From positions 372,001-436,000 of the forward strand of contig JACREY010000008.1 of assembly GCA_016218085.1 (NCBI GenBank): DNA of 64,000 bases, written 5' to 3'. The first letter of the stretch is position 1. Every line of letters starts with the position of its first letter. Of this stretch, positions 53,657 through 62,679 are shown piece by piece. Both the position numbers and the translations under genes were made by a program. This DNA is from Ignavibacteriota bacterium (GTDB lineage: Bacteria; Bacteroidota; Ignavibacteria; Tepidaquicellales; Tepidaquicellaceae). The notes below the pieces were generated by a model. That model was not told the origin of the DNA, searched no databases, and worked only from the letters and a program-made list of their open reading frames with translations.

Positions 53657-54850
53657 CTACTTTATTATTCCCATTTCTTTTCCGATATCTCCGAATATTT
53701 CCAATATCCTGTCCAGATGCTGTTTTTCGTGTGTTGCCATATAGGATGTACGCAGCATTGCAAGATTCTGTGGCACTCCCGGAGATACGAATGCGTTGAC
53801 AAATACTCCTGCATCGAATAGCTTTCTCCAAAACTGGAATACTAGCATATCTTCACCAAGAATTACAGGGACTATCGGAGTCTGTCCTTCGAGCGTACTA
53901 AATCCCATTGCCTTAAATCCGTCTCTCATATATTTTGCGTTCGAGGAAAGCTTCTGTACTCTTTCAGGCTCTTCCCTTAAAATCTCGAGCGCCGCTTCCG
54001 CCGCCGCTACTGCTGCCGGTGTTGGAGATGCGGAGAAAATTAAAGCAGGTGAATGATGCTTTAAAAAATTTATTACCGGCTTTTCAGAAGCCACAAATCC
54101 CCCAAGTGATGCAAAAGTCTTCGAGAATGTTCCCATTATCATATCTACATCTTTTGTAATTCCGTAATGAGATGCTGTTCCCCTGCCGCCTTCACCGATT
54201 ACACCTGTTGAATGAGCATCGTCAACCATAATCCTTGCATTGTACTTTTTGCAAAGCGCAACCAGTTCAGGCAAATGAACAATTTCACCCGTGGTTGAAA
54301 AAACACCGTCAGTTACTACTATTTTTCCCGAATCGAGAGGAAGATTTTTCAATACCGTTTCAAGACTCTTCATATCATTGTGATGATACCTTCTTACATC
54401 ACCAAAAGCACCTTTTGCCATTAAATTAGCTGAAACTATGCATGCGTGGTTATCTTTATCCGATACCACATACTCTCCTTTTGTTATTAAAGTCGGAATA
54501 ATACCCTGTGCTGTCTGAAACCCTGTCGAGTACAGCAGAACTGATTCTTTCTGGAGAAAATCAGCCAGTTTTTCTTCGAGTCTTATGTGCAAATCCAATG
54601 TACCTGTCAGGTATCTCGAACCCGAACATCCTGTTCCGTATTGCTTTAACGCCTTTTGGGCAGCTTCCAGTACCTTTGGATGTATCGTTAAACCGTGATA
54701 ATTGTTTGAACCTGCCATTATTACAGGTCTGCCTTCAATATTTACAACAGGACCTTCGTTTTGCTCAATTGCCCTGAAATAAGGATATACCCCAAGCGCT
54801 TTAACCTCATCGGCTCTTGTAAAACTGTAACATTTCTGAAATAAGTCCAT
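53657..54850 (-). CDS. Serine palmitoyltransferase-like alpha-oxoamine synthase
   Basis: A 397-residue PLP enzyme of the alpha-oxoamine synthase family (KBL, BioF, HemA, SPT). The start CYSFTRADEVKALGVYPYFR, IMAGSNNYHGLTIHPKV and GTGCSGSRYLTGT are typical of the serine palmitoyltransferase-like branch in Bacteroidota. PLP sites: DDAHSTGVIGE and the lysine in GTFSKTFASLGGF. It would condense an acyl-CoA with serine (or glycine) to give a 3-keto product. Divergently transcribed next to it is an NAD-dependent epimerase; in Caulobacter and Bacteroides sphingolipid clusters such an epimerase acts as ketosphinganine reductase. So sphingolipid synthesis is a fair but unproven reading. Confidence 0.82.
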   Translation of the reverse strand: MDLFQKCYSFTRADEVKALGVYPYFRAIEQNEGPVVNIEGRPVIMAGSNNYHGLTIHPKVLEAAQKALKQYGTGCSGSRYLTGTLDLHIRLEEKLADFLQKESVLLYSTGFQTAQGIIPTLITKGEYVVSDKDNHACIVSANLMAKGAFGDVRRYHHNDMKSLETVLKNLPLDSGKIVVTDGVFSTTGEIVHLPELVALCKKYNARIMVDDAHSTGVIGEGGRGTASHYGITKDVDMIMGTFSKTFASLGGFVASEKPVINFLKHHSPALIFSASPTPAAVAAAEAALEILREEPERVQKLSSNAKYMRDGFKAMGFSTLEGQTPIVPVILGEDMLVFQFWRKLFDAGVFVNAFVSPGVPQNLAMLRTSYMATHEKQHLDRILEIFGDIGKEMGIIK

Positions 54851-54950
54851 TATATAATATGTGAAATTAAATTTATTTTAATAATATGAAAATTATCATA
54901 GAAAATACATAATAAAATCAATAATTTCTATGTTAATAGAAAAAAAATAT

Positions 54951-55934
54951 ATGAAAGCGTTAATTACAGGTGCAACGGGATTCGTCGGCAGTCATCTTGC
55001 TGATAAATTACTCGAAAAAGGATATGATGTTTATTGCCTTACCAGAAAAACATCCAACCTTCAATGGCTTAAAGGAAAAAATGTGCATTTAGTCGAAGGA
55101 GATTTGTTTTCCAATGACGTGCTGTCGGAAACAATAAAAGACATGGACTTTATTTTTCACGTAGCAGGTGTTGTTAAGGCAAAAAATAAAGAAGGATTCG
55201 AAAAGGGAAATTACCTCACAACCAAAAATCTTCTCGAACTTACTCTGAAATTTAAACCGGGTATTAAAAAATTCATTCACATATCTTCCGGTGCCGTCTG
55301 CGGACCAAATCCGGATGATAGTCCTATTGTTGAAACCTATATCCCCAATCCTAAAACAACTTATGGCAGAACAAAAAAAATGGCTGAAGATGAAGTTGCG
55401 AAGTTTAAAGATAAATTCCCGGTCATTATAGTCAGACCTCCGGCTGTTTTTGGTCCCCGTGATACCGAAATATTCATTTATTTCAAGACATTCGCCGGTG
55501 GACTTAACAGTGTTATCGGTCTTAGAGAAAAATATCTCAGTCTCATTTATGTTGAGGACCTTGTTGATGGAATAATCCTTGCCGCAGAAAAGGATACTCT
55601 AAGCGGAAGTATTTACTTTATCTGCTCAGATAAGGAATACAACTGGAATGATATCGGAAACGTAACTTCAAAACTTCTCGGAAAAAAAGCATTTAAGGTA
55701 AGAGTCCCGCACTGGATTGTATATACAGTCGGCGCAATCGCACAGTTTTTTTCAGTGTTCTCTAAAAAAGCTGCAACCCTTAATCTTGAAAAATGCTTCG
55801 ACATTACAAGAAAAAAATGGGTGTTTTCAAATGAAAAGGCAAAACGCGAACTCGGCTTTAAGGAAAAATATACTCTTGAAGAATCGTTCGGCAAGACTAT
55901 AATGTGGTATAAAGAAATGAAATGGCTAAAATAA
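54951..55934 (+). CDS. NAD-dependent epimerase/dehydratase (extended SDR)
   Basis: About 327 residues if started at the ATG at 54951; an ATG at 54930 adds seven. Extended SDR with the NAD-binding TGATGFVGSHLADKLLEKG, the Asp-rich VEGDL, the AGVVKAKN motif, and the catalytic Ser-Tyr-Lys (SSGAVCGP, YGRTKKMAED). The PPAVFGPRD motif follows. The substrate is a sugar nucleotide, or, by context beside a serine palmitoyltransferase-like gene, a keto-lipid. It is divergent from that gene across an 80-100 bp intergenic region that holds both promoters. argS follows 16 bp downstream. Confidence 0.85.
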   Translation: MKALITGATGFVGSHLADKLLEKGYDVYCLTRKTSNLQWLKGKNVHLVEGDLFSNDVLSETIKDMDFIFHVAGVVKAKNKEGFEKGNYLTTKNLLELTLKFKPGIKKFIHISSGAVCGPNPDDSPIVETYIPNPKTTYGRTKKMAEDEVAKFKDKFPVIIVRPPAVFGPRDTEIFIYFKTFAGGLNSVIGLREKYLSLIYVEDLVDGIILAAEKDTLSGSIYFICSDKEYNWNDIGNVTSKLLGKKAFKVRVPHWIVYTVGAIAQFFSVFSKKAATLNLEKCFDITRKKWVFSNEKAKRELGFKEKYTLEESFGKTIMWYKEMKWLK

Positions 55935-55950
55935 ATTAAACAAAGACAAA

Positions 55951-57591
55951 TTGAAAGATTATATCAGAAATTCCATAATTGCCGTATTAAATGAACTCGG
56001 ATACCCCGTAAAGGATTTTGTGATAGATGAACCGAAAGACAGCAGTTTTGGAGACCTCTCTGCAAATATTGCATTGGTAATTTCAAAAGAACTCAAAAAA
56101 AATCCACGCGAAGTTGCAGGAAATATTCTTGAAAAACTTTTGTTCGATGAATCTAAAATATCAAAGTCCGATATAGCCGGACCGGGATTTCTGAATTTCT
56201 TTGTTTCCGATGATTTTTACCGAAATGAACTGATTAATATTCTTTCAAATGAGAATTACGGCAAGATGAATAAAAATTCCGGAAAAACCGCAAACCTCGA
56301 ATGGGTAAGCGCTAACCCAACCGGTCCGCTCCACGCAGGACACGGCAGACAGGTTTGCCTCGGAAAAGCAATCGCAAACCTGCTCGAATGGACTGGCTTT
56401 GAAGTCACAAGAGAATACTATTATAACGACGCAGGAAACCAGATGAATAACCTCGCTAAATCAATTAAAGCAAGGTATGAGCAAATAATGAATCCTGATT
56501 ATCCATTCCCCGAAGACGGCTATGTCGGGGAATACATAAAGGAAATTGCTGAAAAAATTTTTTCTGATTATAATGATAAATACAGAAATTCCGACGACCT
56601 CGGATTTTTCAAATCTGCCGGTGAACAGGAAAACTTCGGCAAGATTAAAGCTACTCTGAAAAGCTTTGGAATACAACATGATGTGTTCTTCAACGAAACG
56701 TCCCTTTATAAAGATGGAAATATCGATAAGCTGAAAACAATATTTAAAAATAAAAACCTTTCATATGAAAAAGATGGTGCTACCTGGTTGAAAATGAATG
56801 AGAAGAAATTCGATAAGGACAAGGTTATCGTGAAAGCTACCGGCGAACCTACATACAGACTCCCCGATATGGCTTATCACATTGATAAAATTCTTCGCGG
56901 ATATAATCTCATTGTCGATATATTCGGCTCCGACCACTTTGACACCTATAAGGAAGTCCTCTACGGCGTGCAGTCTGCTGGCTTCAATACCGATAATATT
57001 AAAGTTATTATTCATCAGATGGTTACTTTTAAAAAAGGAAATGAATCGGTAAAAATGAGCAAGCGCAGCGACAATGTTTATTATCTTGATGATTTGATTA
57101 AGGATGTCGGGATTGACGCTACACAATTCTTTTTCATTATGCGGGCTGCCAATACACACCTCGACTTCGATATCGAACTTGCAAAAGATCAGTCAGATAA
57201 AAATCCCGTGTATTACCTGCAGTATGCCCATGCAAGAATCTGTGGAATACTTCGAAATGCTGAGGAGAATTTCAGTAATATTAACAGTATGAACGTTAAC
57301 GAACTTGATACATCTTTATTAATAAACCAATCGGAAATTAACCTGCTGAAAACATTGTCAAAATTTCCGTTTGAAGTAGAAGATTCTGCCAAATCACTGG
57401 AACCCCATAAATTAATAGTGTTCCTTAATTCGGTTGCAGAGTCTTTCCATAAATTTTATCACAACAACAGAGTACTCGATAACGAAAATCCAAAGCTTTC
57501 ATTTGCAAGATTATTAATCTGCAATGCCGTAAAAAGAGTGTTAAAAAATGGTTTCTGCATTATAGGAATAAACGCCCCCGAGCGTATGTAA
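55951..57591 (+). CDS. argS: Arginyl-tRNA synthetase
   Basis: A 546-residue class Ia synthetase charging tRNA-Arg. The start is a TTG at 55951; the residues it adds (KDYIRNSIIAVLNELGYP) are the ArgRS-specific N-terminal domain, and no ATG is closer than the catalytic core. HIGH-type motif: NPTGPLHAGHGRQV, KMSKS-type motif: VKMSKRSDN. The C-terminal anticodon-binding helical domain is present (NKFYHNNRVL region). Length is usual (about 550). It starts 16 bp after the epimerase gene. Confidence 0.95.
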   Translation: MKDYIRNSIIAVLNELGYPVKDFVIDEPKDSSFGDLSANIALVISKELKKNPREVAGNILEKLLFDESKISKSDIAGPGFLNFFVSDDFYRNELINILSNENYGKMNKNSGKTANLEWVSANPTGPLHAGHGRQVCLGKAIANLLEWTGFEVTREYYYNDAGNQMNNLAKSIKARYEQIMNPDYPFPEDGYVGEYIKEIAEKIFSDYNDKYRNSDDLGFFKSAGEQENFGKIKATLKSFGIQHDVFFNETSLYKDGNIDKLKTIFKNKNLSYEKDGATWLKMNEKKFDKDKVIVKATGEPTYRLPDMAYHIDKILRGYNLIVDIFGSDHFDTYKEVLYGVQSAGFNTDNIKVIIHQMVTFKKGNESVKMSKRSDNVYYLDDLIKDVGIDATQFFFIMRAANTHLDFDIELAKDQSDKNPVYYLQYAHARICGILRNAEENFSNINSMNVNELDTSLLINQSEINLLKTLSKFPFEVEDSAKSLEPHKLIVFLNSVAESFHKFYHNNRVLDNENPKLSFARLLICNAVKRVLKNGFCIIGINAPERM

Positions 57592-57841
57592 TTATTAAAT
57601 GAACCTGACTTTTGGTATAAATATTTATTTTTATGCAATATATTTTATTTATTTACGTCAGAAATTTAATTAAAATAACCGTTTCGGTTTTATTATAAAA
57701 AAATAAATAATTTCCTTATATTGAAAGTTTTGTATTGATTTTTTAAATATTTTTGACAATCTTGATATGTATTATATTAAAAGAATATATATTTAATCAT
57801 AATTTAATTCACAACTATTTTATTAACAAAAAAAAAAGACT

Positions 57842-58366
57842 ATGCTTGACAACCAAAAATTAAACAGGAGACTCAAAAGAATCATCAAAGATTTAAAAGA
57901 AAAATGGGGCATAACACCTTACAGGATTGCTGTTGAATCCAACATCCCCCATTCAAGCCTTAAGTATATGCTTGATGGAAAATTTGAGTGGAAATTAAAC
58001 CACCTTTTATCTTTTCTTGATTTCTTAAACAGGAATAATGCAAAAGTCTCTCTTGAAGACTTGCTTGATTTCGAGAACAAAAAATCACTTTCTGAAATTA
58101 TGGACGCTAACAAGGCGGATTTCAGGGAAGTAATTTACGCGGCTAAGGATGATTTCAAAACCACTAAGAGCGGAAAAATAATCAGACAGCAAAAGCCGGT
58201 TGACTTCATCTATGAAGCCGAAAATCTTTGTAATGACATAACTGATGTGCTTAAAGAAAGCGCATTATTTAAAAATACCAAGATTATTGTTAATATAAAG
58301 CTTACAGGCAAAAGCCAGGAATATTCAAAGGAATTCGGCTTTGCAAACGCAAAACCTATTAAATGA
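57842..58366 (+). CDS. Putative HTH DNA-binding protein of unknown family
   Basis: A 174-residue protein. The first 60 residues (IIKDLKEKWGITPYRIAVES, then IPHSSLKYMLDGKFEWKLNH) have the look of a XRE-type helix-turn-helix, with an Ile-Pro-His-Ser-Ser-Leu turn and a following helix. The rest is mixed and contains no recognised domain. A Lys/Asn-rich basic N-terminus supports nucleic-acid binding. It is a single gene with a terminator after it. The family is unknown to me. Confidence 0.6.
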   Translation: MLDNQKLNRRLKRIIKDLKEKWGITPYRIAVESNIPHSSLKYMLDGKFEWKLNHLLSFLDFLNRNNAKVSLEDLLDFENKKSLSEIMDANKADFREVIYAAKDDFKTTKSGKIIRQQKPVDFIYEAENLCNDITDVLKESALFKNTKIIVNIKLTGKSQEYSKEFGFANAKPIK

Positions 58367-58403
58367 TAATATAAATAATTTATTTAATACGGTGTATTTT
58401 TAA

Positions 58404-58462
58404 CCGCCGGTTACGATTCTTTCTCTAAATCACTTCTAGAATCCTGACCGGCTGTTTTTTTT
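58404..58462 (+). terminator. Rho-independent terminator after the HTH gene
   Basis: GCCGGT and ACCGGC form the base of the stem, GATTCT and AGAATC pair inside, and a run of T residues follows (58455-58462). It lies 38 bp after the HTH gene stop. Confidence 0.75.
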
Positions 58463-58467
58463 ATATA

Positions 58468-58499
58468 AAAAAAACGGCGGTATAAAAACCGCCGTTTTT
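58468..58499. terminator. Bidirectional terminator
   Basis: A perfect 10-bp stem AAAACGGCGG / CCGCCGTTTT with an 8-nt loop, A-rich to the left and T-rich to the right, so it can end transcripts from both sides. It lies 22 bp from the end of the minus-strand gene at 58521 and shortly after the plus-strand terminator at 58404-58462. Confidence 0.85.
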
Positions 58500-58520
58500 G
58501 TAAAAACAATTATTGTTTGA

Positions 58521-59024
58521 TTATTTCTTCTTTTCGTCTTTCTTTTCTTCTTTCTTGGTTTCTTTCTTCTCTTCTTTTTTTGTTTCTTTCTTTACGTCTT
58601 TCTTTTCATCTTTCTTCACTTCCTTAGTTTCTGTAGTGGTTTCGTCTTTCTTTACTTTTTTGACTTTTTTCTTCATGCTCATCTTGAAGAATTTGTCTTT
58701 CATCGGGGTAAATTTTGTTACCTGATCTTTGTTTAATACCTTTTCAATATCACCTAAAGCTGTTTTCTGCATGTTTGCACATTCTGTTTTGCATTTATCA
58801 TCGCATTTGTGACCTTTTGCATGGCATTTACTTGCAACCTTTGTTTCATAATCAAATAATACCTGATATACTTTTGTATACTGGTCATTTGTAAGTGCAA
58901 GTTTTTTGTAAAGATAATCGGCTTTCTTTCCGGCTTTGTCTCCGGGAAATTCTTTTGCTAACGTTGTTCCTACGAAAGCAATCAAAATTGCAAAAATAAC
59001 TAATAAGGATTTTGCTTTTAACAT
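58521..59024 (-). CDS. Secreted Cys/His-rich protein with Lys/Glu-rich tail
   Basis: A 167-residue protein. Residues 1-23 are a signal peptide (LLVIFAILIAFVGTTLA). Residues 30-110 are helical, with LALTNDQYTKVYQVLFDYE resembling the LTxxQ motif of Spy/CpxP-type periplasmic chaperones, and a Cys/His cluster (CHAKGHKCDDKCKTEC) that could bind metal. The last 50 residues are almost only Lys, Glu, Asp and Thr, in repeats such as KKEEKKETKKEEKK. I do not recognise a family. A metal-binding or chaperone role is a guess. Confidence 0.7.
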   Translation of the reverse strand: MLKAKSLLVIFAILIAFVGTTLAKEFPGDKAGKKADYLYKKLALTNDQYTKVYQVLFDYETKVASKCHAKGHKCDDKCKTECANMQKTALGDIEKVLNKDQVTKFTPMKDKFFKMSMKKKVKKVKKDETTTETKEVKKDEKKDVKKETKKEEKKETKKEEKKDEKKK

Positions 59025-59240
59025 AAAGTTTTTTAAATTTTAATTAATTAAAATGATTAAAATAATCAATAATAAATATCTTAAAATTTATTTTAAAAAT
59101 AAAGTATTTTTTTAATCCCACTGCTTAATTGATTTATTTTCTTTTTTTATTATTAGTGTCCATTTTTTTATAATATAATTCTAAATTCAACATGGATTTA
59201 ATCGGGATATATCTTTATATTTAATATTAATTTTATATGT

Positions 59241-59948
59241 ATGCTTGATATTTTGATAAAAGAACCTTTCCTTGGCTTTACTGAAGAAAGCCTCGGATTC
59301 CTTAAAAAACTTGAAAATAAGAAATTCAATAATAAAGATTGGTTTGATAAAAACAGGGATGTTTATGAGCAATTTATAAAACACCCTATGAGAACTCTTA
59401 TCGATACTCTCGCAGGCGAACTCTATAAAGTTGATCCGGATATTGTTGTAAATTATAAATCAATTTTCAGGATAAACAGAGATGTAAGGTTTTCCAAAAA
59501 TAAGGAGCCCTATAAAAATATGACATCAGCTTCATTCTGCTTCGGAACAATTAAGAAACCCGAACTGCCCCAGTTTTATTTTCATCTTTCCCCTTCTGAA
59601 TTCCTCTTTGCGGCAGGTCAGTATAGTACCGATCCGGGTTATCTTAAAAAAATCAAGAACCGCATTTACTCCGATTTTGACCGCTTTAAAAAAATTATTT
59701 CAGATAAAAAACTTGTATTTGAACTGGGCAGTATCTGCGGAGATAAACTTTCAAATTTTCCCAGGGGATTTCCCGGTATCCCGAAGGAAAACAGTCTTCT
59801 TGCAGAACTGCTTAAAATGAAACAATACTATTTCTACAAGTCCTATAAACCGGGTGTCGCCCTGAATCCTGATGTCGTAAACCTGATTGTGGATAATATA
59901 AAAATCAGTTATGACTTCACAAAATTCTTAAATGATTCTGTAAAATAA
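59241..59948 (+). CDS. DUF2461 (TIGR02453) family protein
   Basis: A 235-residue protein with the DUF2461 pattern: LGFLKKLENKKFNNKDWFDK near the start, FRINRDVRFSKNKEPYK and the FYFHLSPSEFLFAAGQY core, then EPVKKIKNRIYSDFD-like helices. It is a cytoplasmic protein of unknown function found widely in bacteria and some fungi. It lies 17 bp before the hydrolase gene in the same direction. Confidence 0.85.
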   Translation: MLDILIKEPFLGFTEESLGFLKKLENKKFNNKDWFDKNRDVYEQFIKHPMRTLIDTLAGELYKVDPDIVVNYKSIFRINRDVRFSKNKEPYKNMTSASFCFGTIKKPELPQFYFHLSPSEFLFAAGQYSTDPGYLKKIKNRIYSDFDRFKKIISDKKLVFELGSICGDKLSNFPRGFPGIPKENSLLAELLKMKQYYFYKSYKPGVALNPDVVNLIVDNIKISYDFTKFLNDSVK

Positions 59949-59965
59949 AAATAAAGTTAAAATTA

Positions 59966-60754
59966 ATGAAGGAAATTTATTTCAACAACCTGAAAATCTC
60001 AGATTACGAAGGCAGTGGAAAACCTCTGGTTTTTATACATGCGTTTCCGCTAAGCAGTGAAATGTGGAATCCCCAGACGGAATATTTCAGCAGTAAATTC
60101 AGAGTTATCACTTATGACGTCCGCGGACTCGGAAAAAGCAAATCGGAACATAACCAGTTTACTATGGAAACATATGCCAATGACTTACTTTCCGTATTAA
60201 ATCACCTGAATCTTGAAGATGTTTTTGCTTGCGGACTTTCAATGGGCGGATATATACTTCAAAGAGCATATATAAAAAAACCCGAATCTTTCAAAGCACT
60301 GGTACTTGCTGATACCAGGTCCGAACGTGATGATAATAACGGTCTGATTAACCGCTCAAACGTGATTGAAAATCTTAAAGCAGGGAAAAGAAAACAATTT
60401 ATTTCGGAATTTCTGCAAAAGCTTGTAAATAAAAAAAGTTACGAAAATCCCCTGATAAGAAATTTTCTTGAAAATATTATAGAAGGAAATTCAACGGAAG
60501 GTATTTGCGGTGCTCAACTGGCTCTTGCAACAAGAATTAATGCAACAGAATATTTAAGAGATTTTAAGGTGCCTGTTTTGATTCTGGTCGGTGAAAATGA
60601 CATTCTCACTCCCGTTTCTTCTGCGGAATCTATGAAAAGCCGGATTCCCGAATCGGAAATGAAAATCATTAAAAATTCCGGTCATCTCAGCAATATCGAA
60701 AATACAGAAGAATTTAACAGATGCCTTTCGGAGTTTCTGGAAAAGTTTGTTTGA
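59966..60754 (+). CDS. Alpha/beta hydrolase
   Basis: A 262-residue alpha/beta hydrolase of the carboxylesterase/3-oxoadipate enol-lactonase-like type. The triad is Ser92 (GLSMGGY), Asp212 (VGENDILTP) and His240 (NSGHLSNIE), and the oxyanion-hole motif is FIHAFPL at about residues 23-29. The substrate is not predictable. It forms a pair with the DUF2461 gene 17 bp upstream. The gene is followed by tRNA-His with its own promoter. Confidence 0.87.
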   Translation: MKEIYFNNLKISDYEGSGKPLVFIHAFPLSSEMWNPQTEYFSSKFRVITYDVRGLGKSKSEHNQFTMETYANDLLSVLNHLNLEDVFACGLSMGGYILQRAYIKKPESFKALVLADTRSERDDNNGLINRSNVIENLKAGKRKQFISEFLQKLVNKKSYENPLIRNFLENIIEGNSTEGICGAQLALATRINATEYLRDFKVPVLILVGENDILTPVSSAESMKSRIPESEMKIIKNSGHLSNIENTEEFNRCLSEFLEKFV

Positions 60755-60761
60755 AATTACA

Positions 60762-60792
60762 TTGAAAAAGAATAAATAATAAGCTATTTTTG
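60762..60792 (+). promoter_or_regulatory. Bacteroidota-type promoter of tRNA-His
   Basis: A TTG at 60762-60764 and TATTTTTG at 60785-60792 are separated by 20 bp, matching the Bacteroidota consensus TTG-N19-21-TAnnTTTG. The tRNA begins 11 bp after the second element. This supports the placement of the genome in or near Bacteroidota. Confidence 0.7.
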
Positions 60793-60803
60793 TCTTTTAT
60801 TAC

Positions 60804-60877
60804 GGCGAGCATAGCTCAGTTGGCAGAGCATCAGATTGTGGCTCTGAGGGTCACGGGTTCGAGCCCCGTTGCTCGCC
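60804..60877 (+). tRNA. tRNA-His (anticodon GTG)
   Basis: Acceptor arms GCGAGCA / TGCTCGC with the extra G-1 (60804) pairing to discriminator C73 (60877), as expected for tRNA-His. The anticodon stem is CAGAT / CTCTG-like with loop TTGTGGC, anticodon GTG. The T arm (ACGGG TTCGAGC CCCGT) is canonical. CCA is not encoded. Confidence 0.96.
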
Positions 60878-60959
60878 CTCTTTTTTTACCACTCTACTGT
60901 ATTTATCCCAATTTACATAAAAAATAATATTTATTTGTAAATACTATTTATTGTAAAAT

Positions 60960-61042
60960 GTAAATAGTAAATCGTAAATAGATTATACATCATTTTTCAC
61001 AATTTACTATTTACAATTTACTATTTACAATTTACTATTTAC
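60960..61042. repeat. Tandem 14-bp repeats with inverted partner
   Basis: Three perfect copies of AATTTACTATTTAC lie at 61001-61042. The complement, GTAAATAGTAAAT, occurs just upstream at 60960-60972. The whole stretch is AT-rich and has no gene, and could form a hairpin. Confidence 0.75.
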
Positions 61043-61067
61043 GTTTTATAAATTGCCGGATTTCTTA

Positions 61068-62057
61068 TTATAAAAAAAGACTGATTAAAAGATATGCAAG
61101 AGCTCCGCATAATCCAGAAATAGGAATGGTTAATACCCAAGCCCAAATTATTTTACCGGCAATTCCCCATTTTACTGCAGTTAACCTCTTAATTATACCA
61201 ACACCCATAACGGATCCTGTAATAGTATGTGTAGTGCTAACGGGTATTCCGGCTAAAGCAGTTCCAACCAATACTACAGCCCCGGCCGTTTCAGCACAAA
61301 ATCCTCCGACAGGTTTTAAATGAGTTAGTTTCATTCCCATAGTCTGAATTACTTTCCATCCACCCGCTAAAGTTCCTAATCCAATAGCAGTATGCGAAAT
61401 TATTACAACCCAAAAAGGTACGTAAAATTCGCTGCCTAAATAACCGTTTGTAAACAATAATATCGATATAATACCCATCGTTTTTTGTGCATCATTTGTT
61501 CCGTGTCCTAAACTGAATGCTGCCGATGATATTAGCTGTCCTATTTTGAAAACCTTATCAACTTTTCTGTTACTTGAATTCCTGAATATCCAGGTCACAG
61601 CTATCATGAAAATTGAACCAAGAATAAGCCCGATTATTGGCGATAAAAAAATAAAAATTGTAACTTTAATTATTCCGGAAGATATCAATGAGTTAAATCC
61701 TGCCTTAATAATTGCTGCTCCGGCTAATCCTCCTATCAATGAATGCGATACACTAATTGGAAATCCGTATTTTGTGCATCCGTGAGTCCATATTACAGCA
61801 CCTATTAATGCTGATAATATTATGTATTGATCAACTACTTCCGTTACAACTATTCCTTTACCAATAGTATTTGCAACATGGACTCCAAAACCAAATGCTG
61901 CAGCAAAATTGAAAAACGCAGCCCACAAAACGGCAATCTTTGGTGTAAGTACCCTTGTTGCAACAACCGTTGCAATTGAATTTGCAGCATCATTCATACC
62001 ATTTAAAAAATCAAACAATAATGCAATTAAAATTATAAAGAGTGTTAATTCGAACAT
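61068..62057 (-). CDS. PiT-family inorganic phosphate transporter (short paralogue)
   Basis: A 329-residue PiT permease. The repeated signatures are GMNDAANSIATVVATRVL near the start and SLGHGTNDAQKTMGIISIL in the second half. Length is typical for bacterial Pit proteins, and it lacks the 140-residue tail of the paralogue at 43825-45309. The gene immediately upstream (1 bp gap) encodes its DUF47 partner. Phosphate or phosphate-metal symport is expected. Confidence 0.93.
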   Translation of the reverse strand: MFELTLFIILIALLFDFLNGMNDAANSIATVVATRVLTPKIAVLWAAFFNFAAAFGFGVHVANTIGKGIVVTEVVDQYIILSALIGAVIWTHGCTKYGFPISVSHSLIGGLAGAAIIKAGFNSLISSGIIKVTIFIFLSPIIGLILGSIFMIAVTWIFRNSSNRKVDKVFKIGQLISSAAFSLGHGTNDAQKTMGIISILLFTNGYLGSEFYVPFWVVIISHTAIGLGTLAGGWKVIQTMGMKLTHLKPVGGFCAETAGAVVLVGTALAGIPVSTTHTITGSVMGVGIIKRLTAVKWGIAGKIIWAWVLTIPISGLCGALAYLLISLFL

Positions 62058-62058
62058 T

Positions 62059-62679
62059 TTATTTGGGATTTTTGATTATTATACTTTCGATTGCAATTGC
62101 AACTCTTTGACATCTGTCAACTGCTTTTTCCGTTATCTCTAATATTTCCTTTTCTTTTATTAATTCTATAACATCATTTTGCTTCTCAAATAAATTCGCT
62201 AATGCATCTTTAAATACTTCATCACCTTCTGTTTCCAAATTTCTTATTTCAACTATCTTTCTCATTGCATCCTTATTATCATGCAAATCCTCTATTATTT
62301 GAACTATTATTTCCGATTGTGAATATAAAATCCCGGATAATTGCGGTCCAAGCATAATATTGTTCTTTAGCTTATATATTCTCAGCCTCGTAACTATTGT
62401 GTCTATACTGTCTATAATATCATCAAGTGAATTCGTAAGATTATAAATATCCTCTCTGTCCAGAGGTGTTATAAACGTTTCATTTAGTTCGTTTATAATT
62501 TTATGGGTCAACTCATCACATTTGTTTTCCAAAATATGAATCTTTGATGCATTTTCAAGCAGTAAATTCTGGTTGTTCATGGTTTCATGAAACAATTTCA
62601 CTCCTTCATGAATATTTTTTGCTAATTCATTTAGTAAAATAAAAAACTTTTCTTTTTTTGGTAAAAATTTTCTAAACAT
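62059..62679 (-). CDS. DUF47 (PhoU-like) protein, partner of PiT
   Basis: A 206-residue helical protein of the DUF47 family. Typical segments: MFRKFLPKKEKFFILLNELA at the start, the ILENKCDELTHKIINELNET helix, and LDDIIDSIDTIVTRLRIYKL. It precedes the PiT gene by 1 bp. It is distinct in sequence from the other DUF47 protein at 45328-45975, so the two pairs are paralogous and not a recent duplication. Confidence 0.9.
   Translation of the reverse strand: MFRKFLPKKEKFFILLNELAKNIHEGVKLFHETMNNQNLLLENASKIHILENKCDELTHKIINELNETFITPLDREDIYNLTNSLDDIIDSIDTIVTRLRIYKLKNNIMLGPQLSGILYSQSEIIVQIIEDLHDNKDAMRKIVEIRNLETEGDEVFKDALANLFEKQNDVIELIKEKEILEITEKAVDRCQRVAIAIESIIIKNPK

Noticed and set aside
57748-57760. 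A promoter for the HTH gene at TATTTTTG followed by TTGACA-like sequence
   Set aside because: The matching upstream TTG is at the wrong spacing and the TTGACA/TATTAA reading is only one of many in AT-rich DNA.
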